Source: Aplectana chamaeleonis
Taxonomy: Eukaryota; Nematoda; Chromadorea; Rhabditida; Cosmocercidae
Assembly (NCBI GenBank): GCA_029168955.1
Contig: JAPDOI010000066.1
Span: forward strand, 89,501-153,500
Length of the DNA: 64,000 bases
Direction of reading: 5' to 3'
Each line of letters begins with the position of its first letter. Position 1 is the stretch's first letter. Below the pieces are notes generated by a model, which saw nothing but the letters and a program-made list of their open reading frames with translations, was not told where the DNA came from and did no database searches. Positions 12,604-23,504 of this stretch are shown one piece after another. Both the position numbers and the translations under genes were made by a program.

Positions 12604-12821
12604 GTGAGCTGATCGCTTCATTGCACTGATAGGTATCATCGTTCCAGCAGTCAATTTCTCCACGCTCAGAAATAAACGTAAACAAGGGAGCCCAAATTTG
12701 TTTTGGCTCAAAAACGCGTTTTTCGTGTCCTTTTTAAGCATGCCTTCCTATATAGGGCGCCAGACTTTCCGTAAACCGTAGAGATATTGGAAGTGAAATT
12801 TATCGCGAACGCTGCTTTTAA

Positions 12822-13437
12822 TGATGCAAGGGATTATGGTCCGGCGTGTCCTAAAAAGAATTCGGCCACTGTGTTAGTAGCTCTAGTAACTCACCCGGAT
12901 AGAACCACACAGAGTCCGGCACAACAGGGAACAGCGGAAGACTAGCTCGGTTATCCAAATCGGTGTCCTCCGTGAAAGCTCTCATAAATACACTAGCCAG
13001 AAGTTGAGCCTTTTGGGCATCATCTCCTACACTGGATTCACCTTCTCTCTCAAGACAGCGAGCATCAGACCTACTTTTCAGTTTAGAATTGAGAAACCTG
13101 TAAAACGAGTTCTTATTTTTGGATGCAATTACCTTCTTTTCCACCGCGCTATTATATCAAACGTTTGTCGAAGATTGCTGCGACTCTTTTGTATTCGCAC
13201 CAATCCTCAATACAATTGCTACTACCAGCTACGTTCCAAGCTCGAGGTTCCCTGAGAAAGATTTTTTAAAAACCTTGGGAGACACCCTTTCCTAGAAGAC
13301 ACTAAACAGATAGGCACGAACAAATCAGTGGTGTGGTGCAGAATCGAAAGAAAGAGATCATACTTAGCCTCCACAGTATCCATAGTATTCAGAGAGCCAT
13401 ACCGTCAACGATTTCTAGGTACTCACTGATGTCCGCC
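12822..13437 (-). pseudogene. LINE ORF2 linker between endonuclease and RT
   Basis: The minus-strand frame 13144-12851 reads KKVIASKNKNSFYRFLNSKL, then LLASVFMRAFTED, typical of the LINE spacer before RT. Further upstream GVSQGF-KIFLREPRAWN is another fragment in this stretch. It is colinear with the endonuclease at 14228-14566 and the RT at 10535-10936. A single extra base near 12828 breaks the GPD-IP motif. Confidence 0.7.
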
Positions 13438-14226
13438 TTAAGGCTCATTCATAGCTGGTCGCTTCGACTAGTCGCGGCGCTGCCAACAGGTACAAAACCC
13501 GTCGCGACAACAGATCTTGCACTGAGTCGCGACAGGTTGGAACAGTTTGCAGTTTCAGTCACGATCGCCGAGCGACTGGGGTATTTCATAGCTAGTCGAA
13601 GCGACCTGCTCGATTTTGTTTGGTCGCTTCGACTAATCGCGTCGCTTCCATGATGGAAGCGATTCGTCTAGTCGAAGCGACTGGGCCGTAATCTTTCGTC
13701 AGGACGTGATGTATTCGGCGCCAAATTGCGGACGTCAGTTCTCATTCACATTAAAGACGGCATGTGAAAGGGAAAAACGAGTATTTTTTACACATTTACG
13801 ATTATAGAGATGAGAAAGTTCAATAAGGCTATCGAGAAATCAGATTTCATGCAGAGCTTTCGGCAATTGCTAACGTTAGTTAGAGTTTTATGTTGTTGAA
13901 CAAGCAAAATCCATCGCGTCGTCTTTTGAAACCATGTTTTTGTTGCAAAACTAGGCAAGACTAATTTATTAAGAAGATTGAGTCACTGAAGTCACAAAGA
14001 AATCAGGAGAAATCAGCAAAAACCGAGAAAAAAATGTTTTTTTTTAAATTCCTGCGGCGTTGTCCGCAATTGTCCGTATTTTTTTACGCAAAACTGTGAC
14101 CGTCCGAGCGACACGAAATCAGTGGACAAAGCGATTTGAAATCGCTTCGTCCTGCGATTTCAAATCGCGGCAGTTTTGTTGGTACTTCAACTTCAAGTCG
14201 AAGCGACCAGCTATGAATGAGCTTTT
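13438..14226. mobile_element. Terminal-inverted-repeat element, 0.79 kb
   Basis: The left end AAGGCTCATTCATAGCTGGT and the right end ACCAGCTATGAATGAGCTTT are inverse, followed by GCTTCGAC blocks. The interior has many GTCGCTTCGACTA-type short inverted motifs. No transposase. It splits a LINE between endonuclease and linker. Confidence 0.85.
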
Positions 14227-14227
14227 C

Positions 14228-14566
14228 TATAGACCCCTTCGAGGATCTTGTCATTTGACGCCTCGACGTGCACCTTCAGACTAAATGTGATCGAAGCATG
14301 GTCACTCGTACCCAATGGAGCAACAACATTTACACTATCAACCAAACCGTCCTCGTTGGACAGCAGAAGATCCAAAGCTTCACTATCTCAGGTGACCATG
14401 ACGTTACTTTGGGTAAGATTGTGCGTAGCACATAAATCCAGAAATTGTTTTCCATACAACGAACCAGCTGTGGGGGTATGTAGCCACCAAGCAATTTCCG
14501 GCAAGTTGAAATCGCCCGTAATAATGCAAGCCTGACTTAATGAGATCAAGTCACCCAATGCTCTTA
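14228..14566 (-). pseudogene. LINE apurinic-like endonuclease, C-terminal half
   Basis: Minus-strand translation contains ACIITGDFNLPEIAWW, matching the GDFN motif of APE-type LINE endonucleases, and PLGTSDHASITFSL, matching the SDH motif with catalytic Asp-His. One in-frame stop lies between them. The N-terminal part is missing past 14566, where unrelated sequence begins. This domain would nick target DNA for LINE insertion. Confidence 0.85.
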
Positions 14567-15515
14567 GGCTCCGTCCATACGTGACGAGAGCGTGCGATTA
14601 CGCAAAATCGATGGTCATCGTGGGCACACGATTCTCTAGCCGCTCATAGGCGCTTCTTCTCGCGCGCCCTCGCCCGCTCGCTCTCGTGCGCTTACGCCAG
14701 CACCACAATACAAGCAGCCAGTTTCAAGCTTAATGCTCCATCACTAAAGCAGGTGGCATTAAACCTGTAGCAAGACCACTGTCCTTGTTTTCCATAATCC
14801 CACCACGGAAGTCGAAAACCGTGGGCAATCATCAACCATCGCGCCGACTCTAGCGATTGATCACCCGATCGAACGTTTTTAATCGAATCCACTCAGATAC
14901 AGACAGCCCACTTCCCGCGGTCCTATTAGCCGACGTCCCGCAACCCTTCCCGCGGGAGGCTTGTAGATCGGCCGCGAGCAGTCTTCAGCGCTGGATCTTC
15001 AACTGCCCGCGCACACTTCTCGGTCGTTCTCTCACCGTTTTGCGAACATACTATCAGCATTTCGCGGCCAATTGAATCACTGTCTGCGTACACCAAATCA
15101 GCAGTCTGCGGACATTTTTCGAACTATTTGTCATCACTCTGCGGCCAATCACACGATCAAGACCAGATCTCCTGCAGACCTCATATCTGCAGCTCTCACC
15201 ACATTGAAAAGCGATTCGCAGTTGAACAGCGATTAGCGGACCTTCTGCGGCACTTTCATAGACATTTCGTAACCCTTCCATGGGCATTTTTAGGCAATGA
15301 AACAACACTGGCTTGTTATTTCGCCGTCGCTTTACCTGCATTTTGTGGCAAATACAATACCTGTCTCCGTACTTTGCGAAAAAAGCGTTTTTTCGTCATT
15401 TCCTTATACTTCCGTCAAATTTGCATTTCCAGGATGAAAAGGATATTTCTGGTATCGCTTCACCCAGATGGTATTGAAATTTGGTTCATAGCTTTAAGTA
15501 TTCTTCATCTATAGA
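14567..15515. other. Unassigned DNA
   Basis: GC-richer sequence at 14570-14720 with CGCTCGCTCTCGTGCGC-like runs, then moderately GC-rich DNA with loosely repeated CTGCGGACA/CTGCGGCC motifs at 15070-15260. No domain recognised in any frame. Confidence 0.35.
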
Positions 15516-15660
15516 TAGACTCTGTTTCATTCCAGATGAACTCATGTTTTCGGTTATCACAGCGCGAAGGGATGGCTTTTTCGTCAAAACCTCCTTATCA
15601 CTAGTTATATTTCGCCGAGGCCCACCGCTCCGCTGCTGGTGATAATCGAAATCAACAGGT
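15516..15660. repeat. Short dispersed repeat, family S, copy 1
   Basis: About 145-170 bp repeat beginning near TAGACTCTGTTTCATTCC. It includes GGTTATCACAGCGC, CTCCTTATCACTAGTTATAT and CCGCTCCGCTGCTGGTGATA. Other copies are at 33340-33500 (inverted), 40965-41880 (split by an insertion) and 44731-44900. Confidence 0.85.
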
Positions 15661-15673
15661 CATTCCATCAAAA

Positions 15674-16252
15674 AGGGGTCTTACAAGCAAAAGAGGTTTG
15701 GTTGGCGTCAGAAACGTTCCAACAAAAAGGGAACAATAGGTAAGTAGAAAGAGGAGAGTCTACAAAAAGTGAACACTATTTTCTGAGACTGATTTTCCTG
15801 GCCGACACTTCTTAACAGCGAAAACAAGCCGTTGCGGTGTTCTACACGGAAGCACTTTGTGGTTCCAGAAATGGTCCTGACTACGCGAGAACCGTTTGAA
15901 TGTATGTGCATGTAAACCTAATCCTTACCATCAGAATAGAAGATGATGCCAAAAACACAGACGGACATTTAGCTCCAGTTGCTACGAGAAGCGAAATCAA
16001 AGTGCAGTATCTAATGAGAGTATTTTCTTATAATCTCGTCAAAATTGAAGTTCATTCTTGGAAACCATTGAACTCTTCCTCGTGAAATACCACAAAGGTT
16101 TGTTTTTGCTGTTAAGAAGTGTCGGCCAGGAAAATCAGTCTCAGAAAATATTGTTCACTTTTTGTAGACTCTCCTCATTCTACTTACCTATTGTTCCCTT
16201 TTTGTTGGTACGTTTCTGACGCCAACCAAACCTCTTTTGCTTGGAAGACCCC
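15674..16252. mobile_element. Inverted-repeat element, 0.58 kb
   Basis: Arms 15674-15830 and 16100-16252 share AGCAAAAGAGGTTTGGTTGG, GGGAACAATAGGTAAGTAGA and GGCCAGGAAAATCAGTCTCA in inverse orientation. The spacer is about 270 bp with no gene found. Confidence 0.85.
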
Positions 16253-16412
16253 TTCTAGATAGAATCGTTCACTTTTTCTTGATATTACGAAGTAATATCT
16301 CTGGAAAATCTTCAATACTTTTTCAAATAGCATGGATTGCTATAATAATCAGTGAGCAACAAACTTGTTGCGCACGCTACAAATAAAGCGCTACTCACTT
16401 TCTACGATGTCC

Positions 16413-17014
16413 TGATGACGTCAGAAGATGCCCTATGCACTTGGCACGACCTTGGCACGACGTCCTGATGACGTCATCAGATGTCCTATGTACTTTACAT
16501 GACATCCTGATGACGTCATCAGATGCCCTATGTACTTTACATGACATCCTGATGACGTCATCAGATGCCCTATATCTTTTACATGACATCCTGATGACGT
16601 CATCAGATGCCCTATGTACTTTAGATGACACCCTGATGACGTCATCAGATGCCCTATGTACTTTACATGACATCCTGATGACGTCATCAAATGCCCTATG
16701 TACTTCACATGACATCCTGATGACGTCATCAGATGCCCTATGTACTTTACATGACATCCTGATGACGTCATCAGATGCCCTATGTAATTTACATGACATC
16801 CTGATGACGTCATCAGATGCCCTATGTACTTTACATGAAATCCTGATGACGTCATCAGATGCCCTATGTACTTTACATGACATCCTGATGACGTCATCAG
16901 ATGCCCTATGTACTTTACATGACATCCTGATGACGTCATCAGATGCCCTAAGTACTTTACATGACATCCTGATGACGTCATCAGATGCCCTATGTACTTT
17001 GATGACGTCGTCAG
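16413..17014. repeat. 42-bp tandem array, each unit with a perfect palindromic CRE site
   Basis: Thirteen consecutive units from 16467 to 16982 each carry TGATGACGTCATCA, a 14-bp perfect palindrome around the CREB/ATF octamer TGACGTCA. The octamers start at 16469, 16511, 16553 and so on to 16973, exactly 42 bp apart with no indel. One octamer with a degraded flank lies at 16416, and a mutated one (TGACGTCG) at 17003. Forty-two is a multiple of three, so long frames are open on both strands (up to 216 residues). I consider them artefacts. Confidence 0.97.
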
Positions 17015-17018
17015 AAAG

Positions 17019-20000
17019 TAACAAACTTGTTAGTCACTTTCACTTTCCCTTCCCATCGAAAAGTACAGCCTACGACGTGTTTTAGCGAGTTGATCTACCA
17101 ACTGATAATATCACATGATACGATAAGCAGTAAGAAGTAAAGTAGTTGTTGTGAAACAGTAAGTAACAAACTTGTTAGTCACTTTCCCTGTCCGTTCCCA
17201 TCGAAATGTACAGCCTACGACGTGTTTAAGCGATTTGGTCTACTAACTGATAATAAAACTTGATATGATAAGCAGTAAGAAGTAAAGTAGTTAATTTGAA
17301 ACAGTAAGTAACAAACTTGATAGTAACTTTCCCTGACCCTTCCCACCGAAAAGTACAGCCTACGACGTGTTTAAGCGATTTGGTCTACCAGCTGATAATA
17401 TCACTTGATATGATAAGCAGTAAGAAGTAAAGTAGTTGTTATGAAACAGAAAGCAACAAACTTGTTAGTCACTTTCCCTGTCCCTTCCCATCGAAAAGTA
17501 CAGCCTACGACGTGTTTAAGCGATTTGGTCTACCAACTGATAATATCACATGATACGATAAGCAGTAAGAAGTAAAGTAGTTGTTGTGAAACAGTAAGTA
17601 ACAAACTTGTTAGTCACTTTCCCTGTCCGTTCCCATCGAAATGTACAGCCTACGACGTGTTTAAGCGATTTGGTCTACTAACTGATAATAAAACTTGATA
17701 TGATAAGCAGTAAGAAGTAAAGTAGTTAATGTGAAACAGTAAGTAACAAACTTGTTAGTCAGTTCCCCTGTCCCTTCCCATCGGAAAGTACAGCCTACGA
17801 CGTGTTTAAGCGATTTGGTCTACCAACTGATAATATCACATGATATGATAAGCAGTAAGAAGTAAAGTAGTTAATGTGAAACAGTAAGTAACAAACTTGT
17901 TAGTCACTTCCCCTGTCCCTTCCCATCGGAAAGTACAGCCTACGACGTGTTTAAGCGATTTGGTCTACCAACTGATAATATCACTTGATATGATAAGCAG
18001 TAAGAAGTAAAGTAGTCAATGTGAAACAGTAAGTAACAAACTTGTTAGTCACTTCCCCTGTCCCTTCCCATCGAAAAGTACAGCCTACGACGGGTTTAAG
18101 CGATTTGGTCTACCAACTGATAATATCACATGATATGATAAGCAGTAAGAAGTAAAGTAGTTAATGTGAAACAGTAAGTAACAAACTTGTTAGTCACTTT
18201 CACTTTCCCTTCCCATCGAAAAGTACAGCCTACGACGTGTTTTAGCGAGTTGATCTACCAACTGATAATATCACATGATACGATAAGCAGTAAGAAGTAA
18301 AGTAGTTGTTGTGAAACAGTAAGTAACAAACTTGTTAGTCACTTTCCCTGTCCGTTCCCATCGAAATGTACAGCCTACGACGTGTTTAAGCGATTTGGTC
18401 TACTAACTGATAATAAAACTTGATATGATAAGCAGTAAGAAGTAAAGTAGTTAATGTGAAACAGTAAGTAACAAACTTGTTAGTCACTTCCCCTGTCCCT
18501 TCCCATCGAAAAGTACAGCCTACGACGTGTTTAAGCGATTTGGTCTACTAACTGATAAAATCACATGATATGATAAGCAGTAAGAAGTAAAGTAGTGAAT
18601 GTGAAACAGTAAGTAACAAACTTGTTAGTCACTTCCCCTGTCCCTTCCCATCGAAAAGTACAGCCTACGACGTGTTTAAGCGATTTGGTCTACTAACTGA
18701 TAAAATCACATGATATGATAAGCAGTAAGAAGTAAAGTAGTCAATGTGAAACAGTAAGTAACAAACTTGTTAGTCACTTTCACTTTCCCTTCCCATCGAA
18801 AAGTACAGCCTACGACGTGTTTTAGCGAGTTGATCTACCAACTGATAATATCACATGATACGATAAGCAGTAAGAAGTAAAGTAGTTGTTGTGAAACAGT
18901 AAGTAACAAACTTGTTAGTCACTTTCCCTGTCCGTTCCCATCGAAATGTACAGCCTACGACGTGTTTAAGCGATTTGGTCTACTAACTGATAATAAAACT
19001 TGATATGATAAGCAGTAAGAAGTAAAGTAGTTAATGTGAAACAGTAAGTAACAAACTTGTTAGTCAGTTCCCCTGTCCCTTCCCATCGGAAAGTACAGCC
19101 TACGACGTGTTTAAGCGATTTGGTCTACCAACTGATAATATCACATGATATGATAAGCAGTAAGAAGTAAAGTAGTGAATGTGAAACAGTAAGTAACAAA
19201 CTTGTTAGTCACTTCCCCTGTCCCTTCCCATCGAAAAGTACAGCCTACGACGTGTTTAAGCGATTTGGTCTACTAACTGATAATAAAACTTGATATGATA
19301 AGCAGTAAGAAGTAAAGTAGTTAATGTGAAACAGTAAGTAACAAACTTGTTAGTCACTTCCCCTGTCCCTTCCCATCGAAAAGTACAGCCTACGACGTGT
19401 TTAAGCGATTTGGTCTACCAACTGATAATATCACATGATATGATAAGCAGTAAGAAGTAAAGTAGTCAATGTGAAACAGTAAGTAACAAACTTGTTAGTC
19501 ACTTCCCCTGTCCCTTCCCATCGAAAAGTACAGCCTACGACGTGTTTAAGCGATTTGGTCTACCAACTGATAATATCACATGATATGATAAGCAGTAAGA
19601 AGTAAAGTAGTTAATGTGAAACAGTAAGTAACAAATGTGTTAATCACTTCCTCTCCCTTCCCATCGAAAAGTACAGCCTACGACGTGTTTAAGCGATTTG
19701 GTCTACCAACTGATAATATCACATGATATGATAAGCAGTAAGAAGTAAAGTAGTTAATGTGAAACAGTAAGTAACAAACTTGTTAGTCACTTCCCCTGTC
19801 CCTTCCCATCGAAAAGTACAGCCTACGACGTGTTTAAGCGATTTGGTCTACCAACTGATAATAAAACTTGATATGATAAGCAGTAAGAAGTAAAGTAGTT
19901 AATGTGAAACAGTAAGTAACAAACTTGTTAGTCAGTTCCCCTGTCCCTTCCCATCGAAAAGTACAGCCTACGACGTGTTTAAGCGATTTGGTCTACCAAC

Positions 20001-21138
20001 TGATAATATCACATGATATGATAAGCAGTAAGAAGTAAAGTAGTTAATGTGAAACAGTAAGTAACAAACTTGTTAGTCACTTCCCCTGTCCCTTCCCATC
20101 GAAAAGTACAGCCTACGACGTGTTTAAGCGATTTGGTCTACCAACTGATAATATCACTTGATATGATAAGCAGTAAGAAGTAAAGTAGTTAATGTGAAAC
20201 AGTAAGTAACAAACTTGTTAGTCACTTCCCCTGTCCCTTCCCATCGAAAAGTACAGCCTACGACGTGTTTAAGCGATTTGGTCTACCAACTGATAATATC
20301 ACATGATATGATAAGCAGTAAGAAGTAAAGTAGTTAATGTGAAACAGTAAGTAACAAACTTGTTAGTCACTTCCCCTGTCCCTTCCCATCGAAAAGTACA
20401 GCCTACGACGTGTTTAAGCGATTTGGTCTACCAACTGATAATATCACATGATATGATAAGCAGTAAGAAGTAAAGTAGTTAATGTGAAACAGTAAGTAAC
20501 AAACTTGTTAGTCACTTTCTCTGTCCCTTCCCATCGAAAAGTACAGCCTACGACGTGTTTAAGCGATTTGGTCTACCAACTGATAATAAAACTTGATATG
20601 ATAAGCAGTAAGAAGTAAAGTAGTTAATGTGAAACAGTAAGTAACAAACTTGTTAGTCAGTTCCCCTGTCCCTTCCCATCGAAAAGTACAGCCTACGACG
20701 TGTTTAAGCGATTTGGTCTACCAACTGATAATATCACATGATATGATAAGCAGTAAGAAGTAAAGTAGTTAATGTGAAACAGTAAGTAACAAACTTGTTA
20801 GTCACTTTCTCTGTCCCTTCCCATCGAAAAGTACAGCCTACGACGTGTTTAAGCGATTTGGTCTACCAACTGATAATAAAACTTGATATGATAAGCAGTA
20901 AGAAGTAAAGTAGTTAATGTGAAACAGTAACTAACAAACTTGTTAGTCACTTCCCCTGTCCCTTCCCATCGAAAAGTACAGCCTACGACGTGTTTAAGCG
21001 ATTTGGTCTACCAACTGATAATAAAACTTGATATGATAAGCAGTAAGAAGTAAAGTAGTTAATGTGAAACAGTAACTAACAAACTTGTTAGTCACTTCCC
21101 CTGTCCCTTCCCATCGAAAAGTACAGCCTACGACGTGT
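17019..21138. repeat. 145-bp satellite array, 29 units
   Basis: The marker GTACAGCCTACGACG recurs from 17063 to 21121 at 145-bp steps, with one 143-bp step at about 19528-19671. That gives 29 starts, the last unit being split by a transposon. Units share AGTAACAAACTTGTTAGTCA, GATAAGCAGTAAGAAGTAAA and usually two TGATAA motifs. Variants recur at 8 and 4 unit spacing (the TTTTAGCGAGTTGATC type at about 17080, 18240 and 18820), so higher-order structure exists. The flank before the CRE array (16345-16400) contains a diverged start of the same unit. Confidence 0.97.
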
Positions 21139-21629
21139 TTAAAGGCAGTATCCACGATAAAAAATGTGTTTCAGTTTCCACCAGGAATGGGTAGTGGAAG
21201 GGCACACTGTAACGTTGACGTCGAAAGAACGCATAAAAACGAGCCAGAAGAGCCCCAAAGAGCCGAAGTTGCCATTTCGAGCGCATTGAAAACCCTAAAG
21301 CGCATCACACGCCCACCGACGTGAACAAATGAATGCTCGAGATCGTGAGATGAGCGATGACTTCCTGATCATTAGCCCTGTTCTTCCCTTCAATCTCAAC
21401 TTCTCTCTTCACTCAGGTCAGCTCGCATACATCGGCTGCAAAAGACTGAAGTTACAAGCCTCGGAAAACTCGTCCACCATGTTTCCTTAGCTCAAATTTT
21501 GAGGGACCATAACTCCGTTCCCAGAAGGTCTTGTACGATTTCAGAGACATCATTGGAATCAGTATGGGGCCGTTTTCAAGATAGGCGGAAAAACAGAAAA
21601 ACGATTTTTATCGTGAACACTGCCTTTAA
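21139..21629. mobile_element. TTAA element, family A, copy 1, inserted in the satellite
   Basis: The satellite unit reads GTGTTTAAGCGATTTGG. Here it reads GTGTTTAA, then AGGCAGTATCCACGAT ... ATCGTGAACACTGCCT, then TTAAGCGATTTGG. The element is 483 bp (21143-21625). The duplicated target is TTAA; TA or TTTAA are equally consistent here. No ORF of note. Confidence 0.93.
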
Positions 21630-21760
21630 GCGATTTGGTCTACCAACTGATAATACCACTTGATATGATTATCACTTGATATGATATCACTTGATATGAT
21701 TATCACTTGATATGATGAGTAGTAAAAGGTGAAGTAGTTAATGTTAAAGAAAGTGAGTAA
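21630..21760. repeat. Satellite remainder with short ACTTGATATGAT repeats
   Basis: The interrupted unit continues after the transposon. It then contains four ACTTGATATGAT copies before array similarity fades near 21760. Confidence 0.85.
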
Positions 21761-22112
21761 GTAATCATATCTGTCCACATACCAACTTACCTAACTGCCC
21801 AACTGATCGCCTGCGACCACTGGCAGTGGCTAGTGGCAGGAACGAGGAACGAGGAACAGGACACGAGGGACACGTTACAAGAAAAAACGCGAATTTGAGC
21901 TAAGCTTCCGCCGATCTAACTTTGTTAATTTTCAATCGATTTGGCTCAAATTTTGTAGCGGGTGTCTTCTAGACTCTCTCGCTTATATCCAGAAGGAAAT
22001 CTCTAGAAAGTTTGTTTTACAGGTTTTATTAACTACTTTACCAAAATCTAAGTGATCACAAGTGCCAGGCAAAACCAAACCTCTCCAGCCGCTTCGCGGC
22101 TGGAGCGATTAG

Positions 22113-22268
22113 TGGGACAGGGGCTCTCTACGCACCGAGGGAGGAGTTGTCCCGTTTTTGCACTTCGAAACGTCACGCTAATCAATGCAAGCGAAGTGGT
22201 CCCGAGTGGAATTAAAGCCGCTTAAGGCCGGACAACTCCTCCCTCGCTGTGTAGAGAGCCCCTGTCCC
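22113..22268. repeat. Inverted repeat, 40-bp arms
   Basis: GGGACAGGGGCTCTCTAC at 22113 and GTAGAGAGCCCCTGTCCC ending at 22268 continue through CGAGGGAGGAGTTGTCC and its inverse. The following GTCACTAGTGATGTACCAGA also follows family S copies at 41.85 and 44.88 kb. Confidence 0.85.
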
Positions 22269-23420
22269 GTCACTAGTGATGTACCAGAGCTTATGTTGCT
22301 CCTTCGCAAACGCGTTTTGACTCGTTAGTATGCCCAGCCGGCTTTCATTCCGAAGAGTGAAAACGTGTTCCGGAAAAGGAAACATACCTATAATTAACGT
22401 ATAGTAAAAGCTGTCAACAAAATTTTGACACCATCTTGTTGATCTTGATGGGATTATTCTAGCAATATCTTTGTACGCCGGAGAACATAAATATGATGGA
22501 GGTATGAGGAAAGGGCGGAAAATCGCAAGAAAACGCTTTTTTAGCTCTTCTGCGAAATTGGAGGGTGGATGTTGTAGACGATATTATTGTGTCCACCCTC
22601 TAATGACTGCAGATTATTTTGCGGACGTTTCATTACATAGTATTTCACTAGCTTTCATACATGAGCAGAGGAAAAGTTGCCATCCCTGGTTTTTTTTTCT
22701 TTCGCAAACAACCGAAATTGGGATTTAGTTTCGCAACGGAATGCATGCACTTTTCGCGTCAAAACCCTACTGCCTAGCGTTTTTTCTAAGTCGCTATTCA
22801 AGCTTTTCTTTACTTGCCGACACTCTACAATGTTTAGAAGAAATGCTTACAATGCAGTAGGCCTCAAAAGAAATATAATTTATAATAAACACGTAACAGC
22901 GCTCAACAGATCAACTTAAATCATATGTACCTAACGCAAACAGAGTTCCCCACAACACGAAGAGCGAATACATTTAGTTACAAGCAAGAAGATCATTTTT
23001 AAAATTGACCATAAAAACAACACTCAATGTCCATCAGCTAATGCAACATCCAAGAATGCTTTCGCGAGGGTTCGCACTCAGCACTCCTAAAATGTAGTTT
23101 CAAAAGTCAGGCACAAACACGCTTCAGGTTCAGCATGAGGGATAAGAAAATGAGACTTTTCTGGGTAGGGGTTAAAAAATCTTTTTTAGATTAGTGAAGG
23201 AAAACGTTCTTTGTTAGTCACCAGCTGGCTCATACCCAAAACGCATTGAACAAAAATCGTTATGTGAAGTCAAAATTCAACGAAAAAACACCATTTCGAA
23301 TCAGTCCGTATCCGACTTACTATGAAGAATAAATCCGAATCATTGAAATTACGATTTACAGAGTATACCCCCAAATCCGCGTAACCAAAAATCCATATAT
23401 CCGACAATGATTCGGATCCT
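22269..23420. other. No supported gene
   Basis: AT-rich unique-looking DNA. Open frames at 22471-22728 and 22677-22919 are unrecognised. Several ATTCGGAT/CCGTATCC-like short motifs lie at 23290-23420. Confidence 0.45.
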
Positions 23421-23495
23421 ATGTATAGTAGGTGAACAACAAATTGTGGTGAGCGCGAAGCGCTCACCACAATTTGTTGTTCACCTACTATACAT
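23421..23495. repeat. Perfect 36-bp-arm hairpin with GAA loop
   Basis: Arms 23421-23456 and 23460-23495 are exact reverse complements over 36 bp with a 3-base GAA loop. The centre is GAGCGCGAAGCGCTC, which includes GCGAAGC, a heptamer known to form an exceptionally stable DNA mini-hairpin. It lies immediately before the minisatellite. The same centre with 10-bp arms recurs at 52127-52149. Confidence 0.98.
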
Positions 23496-23504
23496 ACACC
23501 ACAA

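Larger units (their letters stand above)
10937..12821. mobile_element. TTAA element, family D, interrupted by nested insertions
   Basis: The left end is TTAA 10937-10940 plus AGGCAGCGTTCACAAT, and the right end is ATCGCGAACGCTGCTT plus TTAA 12818-12821. Parts 10941-11178 and 12604-12817 align to the intact copy at 5251-5700 in inverted orientation. The 1.4 kb between them holds three further elements. The host sequence is a LINE ORF, and deleting everything between the TTAAs leaves one TTAA inside an Ile-Ile-Lys codon run. Confidence 0.88.

Noticed and set aside
15054..15514. Coding gene from overlapping open frames at 15.05-15.5 kb
   Set aside because: Antisense-overlapping frames of similar length, no domain, no initiation or splicing support.
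16395..17085. 209- and 216-residue frames over the CRE array
   Set aside because: 42-bp period gives open frames in several registers; the composition is only the repeat.
16413..21138. CRISPR array
   Set aside because: Units are contiguous tandem repeats without unique spacers, no cas genes, and eukaryotic context.
23421..23495. Helitron 3' hairpin
   Set aside because: No CTRR after the hairpin and no TC start found. Kept only as a hypothesis in the composite-element finding.
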